Below are positions 54,221 to 61,501 of a DNA stretch of 64,000 nucleotides, one piece after another (the first letter of the stretch is position 1; each line of letters starts with the position of its first letter). Position numbers and translations under genes: made by a program. The stretch is taken from positions 17,328-81,327 of the forward strand of contig CAZKBQ010000017.1 of assembly GCA_964550855.1 (NCBI GenBank), read 5' to 3'. Origin of the DNA: JAGOBP01 sp964550855 (lineage in GTDB: Bacteria > Chloroflexota > Anaerolineae > Fen-1058). Under the pieces are notes generated by a model. The model made no database searches, was not told the DNA's origin, and worked only from the letters and a program-made list of their open reading frames with translations.

Positions 54221-54538
54221 TTAGCCAAACAACGCGTCGAACTCTGACAGCAGCCGCACCAACTCGGCGGCCTCGTCCACACCGTCGAATTCGCGCACGG
54301 CCTGAGCGCCGACCAGGCTTTGCGCTGGAAACTGGCCGCGCTGATCAATGATGGCCTGCACGCGCGGCACGAAGATGAATTGCAGCCACTGTGAATAAGC
54401 CATGGTGTCCTGGGCGAAGGCGCGCTCAAAGTGATACTGCTCCGGCTTCAACGGCGCATCCTGCCAGAAGCCGGAGCGTTTCATTTCGGCCTCGATGGCG
54501 CCGAGTTTGGATTGGACGACGGTGTAATCAGGCGGCAT
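54221..54538 (-). CDS. YqcC-like (DUF446) small protein
   Basis: 105 aa. The pattern KLGAIEAEMKRSGFWQ, FAQDTMAYSQWLQFIFVPRVQAII and the Leu-rich end match the small helical YqcC/DUF446 family, which in proteobacteria is encoded next to the tRNA pseudouridine synthase TruC. Function unknown. The ATG at 54538 lies inside the last codons of the DsbA-like gene (11-base overlap), so the two are coupled. It converges with the rluB-like gene. Confidence 0.65.
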   Translation of the reverse strand: MPPDYTVVQSKLGAIEAEMKRSGFWQDAPLKPEQYHFERAFAQDTMAYSQWLQFIFVPRVQAIIDQRGQFPAQSLVGAQAVREFDGVDEAAELVRLLSEFDALFG

Positions 54539-55136
54539 TGGCTGGCTCGGCCTGCACCTGCTCGACCACTTTCTTCAACACCTCGTAAGGCTGCGCGCCC
54601 GACACCAGATATTTGTGGTTGAAGATCAAGGCGGGGACGCCGTTCAGCCCGTAACGATAAGCTTGCGCCACATCGGCTTCGACTTGTTGATCGAAACGCG
54701 CATCGTCCAACGCGGCGAGAAAAGCGGCTTCGTCCAAGCCGATCGATTGGGCGATCATCCCCAGTATGACGCGGTCGCCGATGTCGTTGGCGCGCTGCCA
54801 GTAGGCGCGCCAGACGGCGGCGTGATAGGACGGCCCTTTGCCCTGCGCCTCGGCATACTTCGCGCCGATCAAGGCGTCGCGGCTGCTGATGCCGTACGGA
54901 CCGGGGTTCAATTCAAGACCATAGTGCTCGCGCGCGATCTGTAAGAGACGTGGTCGTCCGGCTTTGATGCGCGCCAGATATTCGGGCGGCAGCGGCGGCG
55001 AACCTTTGGGGCGGAGTTCGAATGACCGCCACACGACCTCCACGCCGTGCGATTGCTTGAGTTTCTCCAAACTGGAGGACACCAGATAACACCATGGTCA
55101 GACAAAGTCCGACCAGACATCGATGCGGACGGGCAT
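54528..55136 (-). CDS. DsbA/FrnE-family thiol oxidoreductase with in-frame TGA in the active site: candidate selenoprotein
   Basis: Read through a single TGA (55100-55098), the frame from the ATG at 55136 gives 202 residues: MPVRIDVWSDFV, then TGA as codon 13, then PWCYL. FrnE/DsbA-like proteins have exactly ...SDFVCPWCY at this place, so the TGA replaces the first active-site Cys and the motif would be UPWC. The rest is an intact thioredoxin fold with helical insert (EVVWRSFELRPKG, AVWRAYWQRANDI) and the cis-Pro loop LNGVPALIFNHKY. A conventional start (GTG 55082) would lose the whole redox motif and the first strand. A hairpin of the bacterial SECIS type follows the TGA. Alternatives: nonsense mutation or base error. 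Confidence 0.75.
55065..55077 (-). promoter_or_regulatory. Candidate bacterial SECIS hairpin
   Basis: On the minus strand CUCCA-GUU-UGGAG: a 5-bp stem and 3-base loop starting with G; the loop begins 28 bases after the first base of the UGA. Known bacterial SECIS elements have a small apical loop with G among its first two bases, roughly 16-37 bases after the UGA, so size, distance and loop fit. The lower stem is weak. Confidence 0.55.
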
Positions 55137-55256
55137 GACGAGTGATCCCAGGATAGGATTAGTCGATCACGCTGAACGATTGATCGGCTGAGAAGATTCT
55201 ACCATCAGATTCATTGGGGCGTGTTGGATGTGAAATCCGATCGAGTTGCGGCTGCA

Positions 55257-55285
55257 TGGACAACTTATCGGCGTTAAGGTAGAAT
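55257..55285 (+). promoter_or_regulatory. Candidate promoter of cmk
   Basis: TGGACA (55257-55262), 17-base spacer, TAGAAT (55280-55285). The ATG of cmk is at 55321. Confidence 0.5.
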
Positions 55286-55320
55286 CGATTCAGCCAGGTC
55301 ATCTCCCTCCGGGCGGACTT

Positions 55321-56004
55321 ATGATTCCAACCATTATTGCCATCGACGGGCCGGCGGCCTCCGGTAAAAGCACCGTGGGCGCGGCGCTGGCGCAGCAGCT
55401 GGGCTATCTTTACTTCGATACGGGCGTGATGTATCGCGCGGTGACGTGGGCGGCGCTGGCGCGCGGTCTGGACATCAACGACGAGCCGGCCGTGACGCGG
55501 CTGGCGCAGGAACTGGACATCGACGTGACCGCGCCGACGCAGGCCGACGGGCGCTTGTGCAGCGTGTGGTGCGACGGCGCGGATGTGACGTGGGCCACGC
55601 GCGCGCCCGAAGTCGACGCCAACGTTTCGGCGGTGTCGGCGTATCCCGGCGTGCGCGCGGCGATGACGGTGCGGCAGCGCCGCATCGGGCAGCGTGGGCG
55701 CGTGGTGATGGTGGGGCGCGACATCGGCACGGTGGTGCTGCCTGAAGCGCCGCTGAAAATCTACCTCGACGCCTCGGCCGAAGAGCGGGCGCGCCGCCGC
55801 TATGAGGAAGTGCGGGCGCGCGGTGGAAATACGCAGAGTTACGAAGAGATTCTGACGGCCATGAAACGTCGCGACGCCTACGACAGCAGCCGCGCCGCCG
55901 CGCCCTTGAAGCCCGCCGACGACGCGATCATCATCGATTCCACGCACCTGGACGTGGCGCAGGTCATCGCTCGCGTCCAGCAGTTGATGGCGGCCCTGGC
56001 ATGA
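55321..56004 (+). CDS. cmk: Cytidylate kinase
   Basis: 227 aa from the ATG at 55321; a longer frame to 55246 would start upstream of the promoter. The P-loop is GPAASGKS (10-17), followed by LGYLYFDTGVMYRAVTWAAL, and the CMP-binding and lid regions IGQRGRVVMVGRDIGTVVLP and ASAEERARRRYEEVRARGG. It phosphorylates CMP and dCMP. The stop overlaps the start of plsC (ATGA), a common pairing. Confidence 0.96.
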   Translation: MIPTIIAIDGPAASGKSTVGAALAQQLGYLYFDTGVMYRAVTWAALARGLDINDEPAVTRLAQELDIDVTAPTQADGRLCSVWCDGADVTWATRAPEVDANVSAVSAYPGVRAAMTVRQRRIGQRGRVVMVGRDIGTVVLPEAPLKIYLDASAEERARRRYEEVRARGGNTQSYEEILTAMKRRDAYDSSRAAAPLKPADDAIIIDSTHLDVAQVIARVQQLMAALA

Positions 56005-56753
56005 TCGATCCGGCAACTTCCAAAGTGGAGTCACGCAAGACCCGATCGGCCCGCCGGGCCAATCGGTTTGTGAATTATCGTCCGCGGCTGATTCGCCATC
56101 TGCTGCTGTTCGGACTGCGCGGCGCGATGAAACTGCTGCTCGACATCCGCACCGAAGGGCTGGAGAACGTGCCGCGCAGCGGCCCGCTGATCGTGATGAT
56201 CAATCACATCGCATTCCTCGATCCCGTCATCCTCACCGGCTTTTTCCCGCGGCATTTGATCTCGATGGCAAAGGTGGAAGCGATCGAAGATAAAGTGATC
56301 GGGCCGATCATCAAAGCGTTTGACGCCTTTCCGGTCAATCGCGGCGCGGCCGATCGCAGCGCACTGCGCACGGCCTTCGACGTGCTGGACGCCGGGCTGG
56401 CGCTGCTCATCGCGCCGGAGGGCACACGCAGTGCCGACGGCACGCTGGGCGAGGCGCACGTGGGCGTGGCCTTCGTCGCCGGCCGGGCGCACGCGCCCGT
56501 CGTGCCGGTGGCGATCAGCGGGACGCCGCAGTTCAAGTACAACTGGAAGAAACTCAAGCGCACCACGGTCACCTATCGCTTTGGTCAACCGTTTTATCTG
56601 GATGCGGGCGACGAGCGCCTTACGAGCGATGTGTTGAAGCAGATGACCGACGAGGCCATGTACCGGCTGGCCGCGTTGCTACCGCCCGAACAGCGAGGGA
56701 TTTACGGTGATCTGGAGAAAGCGACGACGAAGTATGTGAGGTTTGCGGGGTGA
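56001..56753 (+). CDS. plsC: 1-acyl-sn-glycerol-3-phosphate acyltransferase
   Basis: 250 aa. Acyltransferase motif I is NHIAFLD (H69, D74), motif II lies around GFFPRHLISMAKVEAI, and motif III is APEGTRSADGTLG. It adds an acyl chain to lysophosphatidic acid at the inner membrane face. A basic N-terminal extension (about 1-30) precedes a membrane-associated helix. Translation is coupled to cmk. Confidence 0.93.
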   Translation: MIDPATSKVESRKTRSARRANRFVNYRPRLIRHLLLFGLRGAMKLLLDIRTEGLENVPRSGPLIVMINHIAFLDPVILTGFFPRHLISMAKVEAIEDKVIGPIIKAFDAFPVNRGAADRSALRTAFDVLDAGLALLIAPEGTRSADGTLGEAHVGVAFVAGRAHAPVVPVAISGTPQFKYNWKKLKRTTVTYRFGQPFYLDAGDERLTSDVLKQMTDEAMYRLAALLPPEQRGIYGDLEKATTKYVRFAG

Positions 56754-56779
56754 GGGATTGCGCTCTGAACGCTAGCGCA

Positions 56780-56814
56780 GCTTCTGCCTTCTGGGTTCCG
56801 GCCTCTGGATTCAA
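56780..56814. repeat. Degenerate heptanucleotide repeat
   Basis: Five 7-bp steps (GCTTCTG, CCTTCTG, GGTTCCG, GCCTCTG, GATTCAA) fill the gap between plsC and the DUF512 gene. Confidence 0.55.
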
Positions 56815-56841
56815 TTTTCCACCCCCGACACACGAGACCAC

Positions 56842-58242
56842 ATGACCACTCTCTCCGGCGGCCGCGTTGCCGCCATCGAACCGGATAGCTTCGCCGCCGA
56901 CATCGGCTTGCGCATCGGCGACGAGGTGCTCGCCGTCAACGGCCACGCCGTCGAAGACGTGATCGACGTGCAGTTCTACGCCGCCGACGAATGGATCGAA
57001 CTGGCGATCCGGCGCGGCGGGCTGACGCTCAATGTGGCCGGGCCGCGCCTCTACAATCAGCCGCTGGGCATCGAGTTCGAGCACCCGACCTTCGATATTG
57101 ACATTCGGCGCTGCAACAATTTGTGCCCGTTCTGCTTCGTGCTGCAAATGCCCAATCGCATGCGGCGCGCGCTGTATGTGAAGGACGACGATTATCGCTA
57201 CTCGTTTCTACACGGTCACTTCGTCACTTTGACGAACCTCTCGGATCACGACTGGGATCGCATCGCCGAACAGTTTTTGTCGCCGCTGTATGTCTCCGTC
57301 CACGCCACCGATCTGGAAACGCGCCGCGCCTGCCTGCGCAATCCCAATGCGCCCGACATACTTGAGCAGCTGGCCTGGCTGCGCGATCATGACATCGAGA
57401 CGCACACGCAGCTGGTCATCACGCCCGGCCTGAACGACGGCGCACATCTCACAAAATCAATTCGTGACCTGGCCGAATTCTGGCCGAGCGTACAATCGAT
57501 CAGCGTGGTGCCGGTGGGCCTGACGAAGCATCACAAGTATGATCGACGGCCGCTGACCCTGGACGAAATGCGCGCGATCGCCGATGAAGTGCAGGCGTTT
57601 CAAAAGGACTTTCTCGATCGCTGGGGCGTGCGTTTCGTTTACCTCACCGATGAGTTCTACCTGCAACTCGATCGGCCGGTGCCGCCCAAAGCGCATTACG
57701 ATGGGCTGGCGCTTGAAGAGAACGGCCAGGGCATGGTGCGCAATTTTCTGGATGACTGGAAGAAAGTAAAGCGGGAAATAAAGCGAACCGGGGAGGCGCA
57801 GGCATCCTATGCTTCGGCGACACTGGCGACGGGCACGTTGTTCGCGCCGACGCTGGCGAAGACGGCGCGCGAGTTTACGCAGTTGACGGGCGTGCCGCTC
57901 GATGTCGCGCCGATCGTCAACGCGCGATTGGGCGACACCATCACGGTGGCCGGCCTGCTGATGGGCGGAGACGTGATGGCGCAGCTGACCGGTCGGGCTT
58001 TGGGGGACATCGTCGTGCTGCCGCGCATCATGTTCGATCATCCGCAGGGCATCGCGCTCGACGACCGCTCGCCGCTCGACATCGCGCGGCAGATCGATCG
58101 GCCGGTGGCCCTGGCCGACGCGATGGGCGACGTGCTGGACGCGCTGATGGGGCGCAATCGACTGATCGTGAAACCGACCGATGAGTTCATTCCCATCGAC
58201 GTGATGAAGGCCGGCGGCTGGGCGGTGGAAAAATACCTGTGA
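56842..58242 (+). CDS. DUF512 protein with PDZ and radical-SAM-like domain
   Basis: 466 aa. Residues 1-60 are a PDZ-like domain (AADIGLRIGDEVLAVNGH). A radical-SAM-type [4Fe-4S] motif CNNLCPFC follows (C91, C95, C98) with TLTNLSDHDWDRI and LYVSVHATDLETRR. The DUF512 part covers about 250-466 (VVPVGLTKHHKYDRRPLTLDE, ATGTLFAPTL, MKAGGWAVEKYL). Proteins of this build are widespread in anaerobes and Firmicutes; the reaction is unknown. It starts with ATG at 56842, preceded by CACGAGACCAC rather than a strong ribosome site. Confidence 0.9.
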   Translation: MTTLSGGRVAAIEPDSFAADIGLRIGDEVLAVNGHAVEDVIDVQFYAADEWIELAIRRGGLTLNVAGPRLYNQPLGIEFEHPTFDIDIRRCNNLCPFCFVLQMPNRMRRALYVKDDDYRYSFLHGHFVTLTNLSDHDWDRIAEQFLSPLYVSVHATDLETRRACLRNPNAPDILEQLAWLRDHDIETHTQLVITPGLNDGAHLTKSIRDLAEFWPSVQSISVVPVGLTKHHKYDRRPLTLDEMRAIADEVQAFQKDFLDRWGVRFVYLTDEFYLQLDRPVPPKAHYDGLALEENGQGMVRNFLDDWKKVKREIKRTGEAQASYASATLATGTLFAPTLAKTAREFTQLTGVPLDVAPIVNARLGDTITVAGLLMGGDVMAQLTGRALGDIVVLPRIMFDHPQGIALDDRSPLDIARQIDRPVALADAMGDVLDALMGRNRLIVKPTDEFIPIDVMKAGGWAVEKYL

Positions 58243-58292
58243 TTTTGACGCAATCTTTACCGTTTGTGCGCGAACTTCCGACCCCGCGCCAA

Positions 58293-58320
58293 TTGCGCGC
58301 AAACCAAAGTCTGATAGAAT
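58293..58320 (+). promoter_or_regulatory. Candidate promoter of the glmS leader
   Basis: TTGCGC (58293-58298), 16-base spacer, TAGAAT (58315-58320). Transcription would start about 47 bases before the ribozyme cleavage site. Confidence 0.5.
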
Positions 58321-58373
58321 GTTGATGAGACCTGATCAGAAGGAGGTGAAGCGAACCAACATCGGGGAAAGAT

Positions 58374-58496
58374 AGCGCATGGGCTGGGATTACCCAGTTG
58401 ACGAGGTGACGGTTCCTGCCGTGGGGCAGCGCTAACTCCGCAGCGCGGAGGAAAATCGAGGTATCAGCGGATGCCGTCAGGGTCACGCCACGACCC
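58374..58496 (+). ncRNA. glmS ribozyme: glmS ribozyme/riboswitch
   Basis: The conserved core is readable: AGCGC at 58374-58378 (cleavage between A58374 and G58375), a short P2 hairpin (TGGG/CCCA), GTTGACGAGG (58397-58406), the P3 stem TGACGG/CCGTCA (58407-58412 with 58474-58479), ATCGAGGTATCAGCGGATGCC (key part AGCGGATGCC) and a P4 stem GGGTC/GACCC (58480-58496). Glucosamine 6-phosphate makes this RNA cut itself and so lowers glmS expression. About 40 extra bases with two small hairpins (58416-58429 and 58436-58450) are inserted between P3 and the ATCGAG segment. It lies in the leader of glmS, as expected. Confidence 0.88.
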
Positions 58497-58583
58497 TCAT
58501 CTTTTCCCCTCCTGAACGATGCAAGCGCGACGACAAACGATCGAGGCGACTCGATCACAAAACGGCGCGCGGTGGCGAAAGCA

Positions 58584-58698
58584 GTGGATGGTGAATAGTG
58601 GATGGTGGTTGGCGGCTGGTGATGAGCGGTTGCTGTTAATGACCCGCTTCCATCTCGACACTGCTGATCACTTGCCACTCGTCACCCACCACTCATCA
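58584..58698. repeat. Two complementary heptamer tracts forming a long imperfect inverted repeat in the glmS leader
   Basis: Left tract 58584-58632: seven units such as GTGGATG, GTGAATA, GTGGTTG, GTGATGA, GCGGTTG. Right tract 58664-58698: five units such as CTCGTCA, CCCACCA, CTCATCA. The right tract is largely the reverse complement of the left. The mRNA could fold into a long stem between ribozyme and ribosome site (AGGAGG, 58711-58716). Confidence 0.65.
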
Positions 58699-58722
58699 CA
58701 ATTCCCCTACAGGAGGGTTCTC

Positions 58723-60564
58723 ATGTGTGGCATCGTCGGTTACATCGGCCCGCGCAACGCGACGCCGATCGTCTATGAAGGTCTCAAGCGGCTGGAGTAT
58801 CGCGGTTACGATTCCGCCGGCATCGCCGTGATTGACGGCGACCGGGTGGAGGTGCGGCGCGACGCGGGCAAGCTGGATTCGCTGCGCGACCTGCTGTTCA
58901 CCAGCCCCATCGCCGGCCCGATCGGCATCGGGCACACCCGCTGGGCCACGCACGGCAAGGCCAATCAAATCAACGCCCATCCGCACCTCGACTGCACGGG
59001 CGACCTCGTCGTGATCCACAATGGCATCGTGGAAAACTTCCTCGAACTGCGCCACGAACTGCAGGCCAAGGGCCACGTCTTCAAGAGCGAGACCGATACG
59101 GAAACGATCGTACACCTGGTCGAAGCGTACCTCACAGAAGGCTGCGATTTTCAGGAAGCGGCGCGCCTGACGCTGAACCGCCTGCAGGGCGCGCAGGCGG
59201 TGGTGCTGATGAACAAGCGTCAACCCGACCGGCTGATCGCGGCCCGCATCGGCAACGCGGGCGGCGTGACGCTGGGCCTGGGCGACGGCGAAATGTTCCT
59301 CGCCTCGGACATGCCCGCCATCCTGGACTATACGCGCAAAGTCGTCTTCATCGAGTCACGGCAGATGGCGATCGTGCTGAAGGACGGCTTTCAGATCTTC
59401 TCACTTGACGGTGACCGATTGGAACCGCCCGTGCACACCATGCCTTACGATCCGGCGGCGGCGGTGAAGGGGGAGTATCGCCACTTCATGCAGAAGGAGA
59501 TCTTCGAGCAGGCCCGATCGATCACGGACACGATCCGGGGGCGCGCCGATTTCGATCGGGGCGTGGTGGATCTGCCCGAGCTGCACCTCACCCCCGACAT
59601 CGCGCGCAACCTGCAGCGCATCCTCATTACGGCGTGCGGCACATCGTATCACGCCGCGCTGGTGGGCCGCTATCTGATCGAGCAGATGGCGCGCATCCCG
59701 GTGGAAGTGGACATCGCTTCCGAACTGCGCTATCGCAACCCGGTGCTCGATCCGAGCGTGGGCGTATTGGCGATCACGCAGAGCGGTGAGACGGTGGATA
59801 CGCTGGCGGCGATGGAACTGGCCCGCGACGCAGGCGCGCAGTTGTGGAGCATCAACAACGTCTTCGGTTCGCAGGCGCACCGCATGGCGCACGGCTCGAT
59901 CTTGATCCAGGCCGGGCCGGAGATCGGCGTGGCGTCCACCAAGACGTTCACCGGCTCGCAGGTCGATCAGTATCTGCTCGGCGCGTACCTGGGCCAGCTG
60001 CGCGGCGCGCTGAGCGAAGCGCATCTGCGCCACCTCGTCGACGACCTGGCGCGCCTGCCGGCTTTGATCGGGCAGCTGTTCGATCGGGTGGCGGACATTG
60101 AAGCGCTGGCCGGCGAATTCTATCGCTACGAGGACTTCCTGTTTCTGGGGCGCGGCCTTAATTATCCCATCGCGCTGGAAGGGGCGCTGAAACTCAAGGA
60201 AATCTCGTACATTCACGCCGAGGGTTATCCGGCGGGCGAGATGAAGCACGGCCCCATCGCGCTGATCGACGAGAACATGCCGGTGGTCTGTATTGCCCCT
60301 AAGGACGGCGTGTACGACAAGATGATTAGTCAGGTGGAGCAGGCCAAGGCGCGCGGCGGCATCGTCATCGCGGTGGCGACCGACGGCGACGAGGCGATCC
60401 GCCGCAAGGCCGATCATGTGATCTACGTGCCGCCGGCCCCGCCGCTGCTGCTGCCGGTGCTCACGTCGATCCCGATGCAGCTACTGGCGTACTACATCGC
60501 CGTGCGGCGCGGCGCAGATGTGGATCAGCCGCGCAATCTGGCGAAGAGCGTAACGGTGGAGTGA
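58723..60564 (+). CDS. glmS: Glutamine-fructose-6-phosphate aminotransferase
   Basis: 613 aa from the ATG at 58723, six bases after AGGAGG; the open frame upstream is leader. The N-terminal glutaminase begins MCGIVGYIG with the catalytic Cys after Met removal, then EYRGYDSAGIAV and GIGHTRWATHGK. Two SIS domains follow: ITACGTSYHAALVGRYLIE, ITQSGETVDTLAAMELARD, FLGRGLNYPIALEGALKLKEISYIHAE (the key part KEISYIHAE), and the conserved C-terminal end LAKSVTVE. It makes glucosamine 6-phosphate, the entry to peptidoglycan precursors, and is controlled by the upstream ribozyme. Confidence 0.97.
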   Translation: MCGIVGYIGPRNATPIVYEGLKRLEYRGYDSAGIAVIDGDRVEVRRDAGKLDSLRDLLFTSPIAGPIGIGHTRWATHGKANQINAHPHLDCTGDLVVIHNGIVENFLELRHELQAKGHVFKSETDTETIVHLVEAYLTEGCDFQEAARLTLNRLQGAQAVVLMNKRQPDRLIAARIGNAGGVTLGLGDGEMFLASDMPAILDYTRKVVFIESRQMAIVLKDGFQIFSLDGDRLEPPVHTMPYDPAAAVKGEYRHFMQKEIFEQARSITDTIRGRADFDRGVVDLPELHLTPDIARNLQRILITACGTSYHAALVGRYLIEQMARIPVEVDIASELRYRNPVLDPSVGVLAITQSGETVDTLAAMELARDAGAQLWSINNVFGSQAHRMAHGSILIQAGPEIGVASTKTFTGSQVDQYLLGAYLGQLRGALSEAHLRHLVDDLARLPALIGQLFDRVADIEALAGEFYRYEDFLFLGRGLNYPIALEGALKLKEISYIHAEGYPAGEMKHGPIALIDENMPVVCIAPKDGVYDKMISQVEQAKARGGIVIAVATDGDEAIRRKADHVIYVPPAPPLLLPVLTSIPMQLLAYYIAVRRGADVDQPRNLAKSVTVE

Positions 60565-60585
60565 CGCCTGTTGATGGGCAAAATC

Positions 60586-60649
60586 AGGACCCTTCAGGCC
60601 GGCGCCCGAAGGGTCCTGGTTGAGAAGCGCCTGTTGGCTCATCAGGCGC
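60586..60649. terminator. Two hairpins between convergent genes
   Basis: A perfect 10-bp stem (AGGACCCTTC, 60586-60595, with 60608-60617) and a 7-bp stem (GCGCCTG, 60627-60633, with 60643-60649). They lie between the end of glmS and the end of the minus-strand split-barrel gene and probably end both transcripts. No long U-tract. Confidence 0.65.
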
Positions 60650-60651
60650 CC

Positions 60652-61119
60652 TTATGAAAGATCATCCAGGAATTCGGCCTGCTCCGGGATGACGTCGATC
60701 ACGCACGGCAGACCTTTCGCCGCCGATTGAGCGTGATAAGCGTGCATGGGCCGCAGCCGGCGAAGGTTCAGCAGATAATGGAGCAGGCCGGCCGGCGTGA
60801 GAATGTACTTGCGAGCCGACAGCCGCTCGTTGAGGCGCTGCACGGCCCGATCGACGTTCACGCTGGCGCGGCCACTGATCCGCAACACGCGGCGATCCGA
60901 GCGATCCCGCTCGATGTTGAAGAGCACGCTGACACGCGGATTAGCCTTGACGTTGCGCGCGGCCAGCGTCCACTCGGCGGTACCCAGCCAGATGTGACCA
61001 TTGACGGTGACGAAGTACAGCGGATTGATGCTGGGTCGGCCGTTGACGGACAACGTGGCGATGCGGGCGACCAGGCAGCGCCGGATCACGTCGAGGACGA
61101 TCGGATCGTCAACGCGCAT
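60652..61119 (-). CDS. Pyridoxamine 5'-phosphate oxidase-like FMN-binding protein (second of two)
   Basis: 155 aa from the ATG at 61119. The split-barrel signature is VIRRCLVARIATLSVNGRPSI (shortened: RIATLSVNGRPSINPLYFV), WLGTAEWTLAARNVKANPRVSVLF and VLRISGRASVN. Such proteins bind FMN, F420 or haem and reduce small molecules. The start overlaps the end of the preceding paralogue by 11 bases in another frame (the word GACGATGCGCGTTGA holds both stop and start), so the two are coupled rather than frameshifted parts of one gene. Confidence 0.85.
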   Translation of the reverse strand: MRVDDPIVLDVIRRCLVARIATLSVNGRPSINPLYFVTVNGHIWLGTAEWTLAARNVKANPRVSVLFNIERDRSDRRVLRISGRASVNVDRAVQRLNERLSARKYILTPAGLLHYLLNLRRLRPMHAYHAQSAAKGLPCVIDVIPEQAEFLDDLS

Positions 61120-61480
61120 CGTCCACCTCGTGCAGGGTGCCGTAATCCCAGGCGGCGATCTTCGTCGGGAGCACCTCGAACCAGGCGCAATCCGCGGCCG
61201 TTTTCGCCGGTGAATCAATCGGTCTAACGCGACCACGAATATAGATCGCGCGCAGATCGAAGAACCGCACGCCCCCATCGACGAGGAGCACGACTTCCTG
61301 ATCGACCTGAAGATCGATTGACGCGGGCAGGCCGACGAGATAGCGGTCGTCGCGCCACACAAAGGCGATCGGCAGCGCACACGGCCCGGAATCGCCGGCG
61401 TAGGCGAGGCTGGCGCGCGGCGGATGTTGGAGCAAGTCCTGCGCTTCAACGGGATCGATGTCGCGGGTGATGTGTTTCAT
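61109..61480 (-). CDS. Pyridoxamine 5'-phosphate oxidase-like FMN-binding protein (first of two)
   Basis: 123 aa. It has PRASLAYAGDSGPCALPIAFVWRDD (key part GPCALPIAFVW), LVGLPASIDLQVDQEVVLLVDGG and AIYIRGRVRPIDSP, i.e. a short split-barrel with the same plan as the next gene but weak identity. The ATG at 61480 is 21 bases after the stop of the EamA exporter gene, which is upstream on the same strand. Function unknown; a heterodimer with the second copy is possible. Confidence 0.78.
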   Translation of the reverse strand: MKHITRDIDPVEAQDLLQHPPRASLAYAGDSGPCALPIAFVWRDDRYLVGLPASIDLQVDQEVVLLVDGGVRFFDLRAIYIRGRVRPIDSPAKTAADCAWFEVLPTKIAAWDYGTLHEVDDAR

Positions 61481-61501
61481 CTCGTCAGCACACGAGGCCT
61501 T

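Noticed and set aside
54528..55082. FrnE-like gene starting at GTG 55082
   Set aside because: This start drops the first strand and the whole redox motif, whereas the upstream frame matches the family on both sides of the TGA.
60652..61449. One long split-barrel gene or a frameshift joining the two
   Set aside because: Both genes have their own start and end, and the second N-terminus is a normal family start; the overlap is of the stop/start coupling type.
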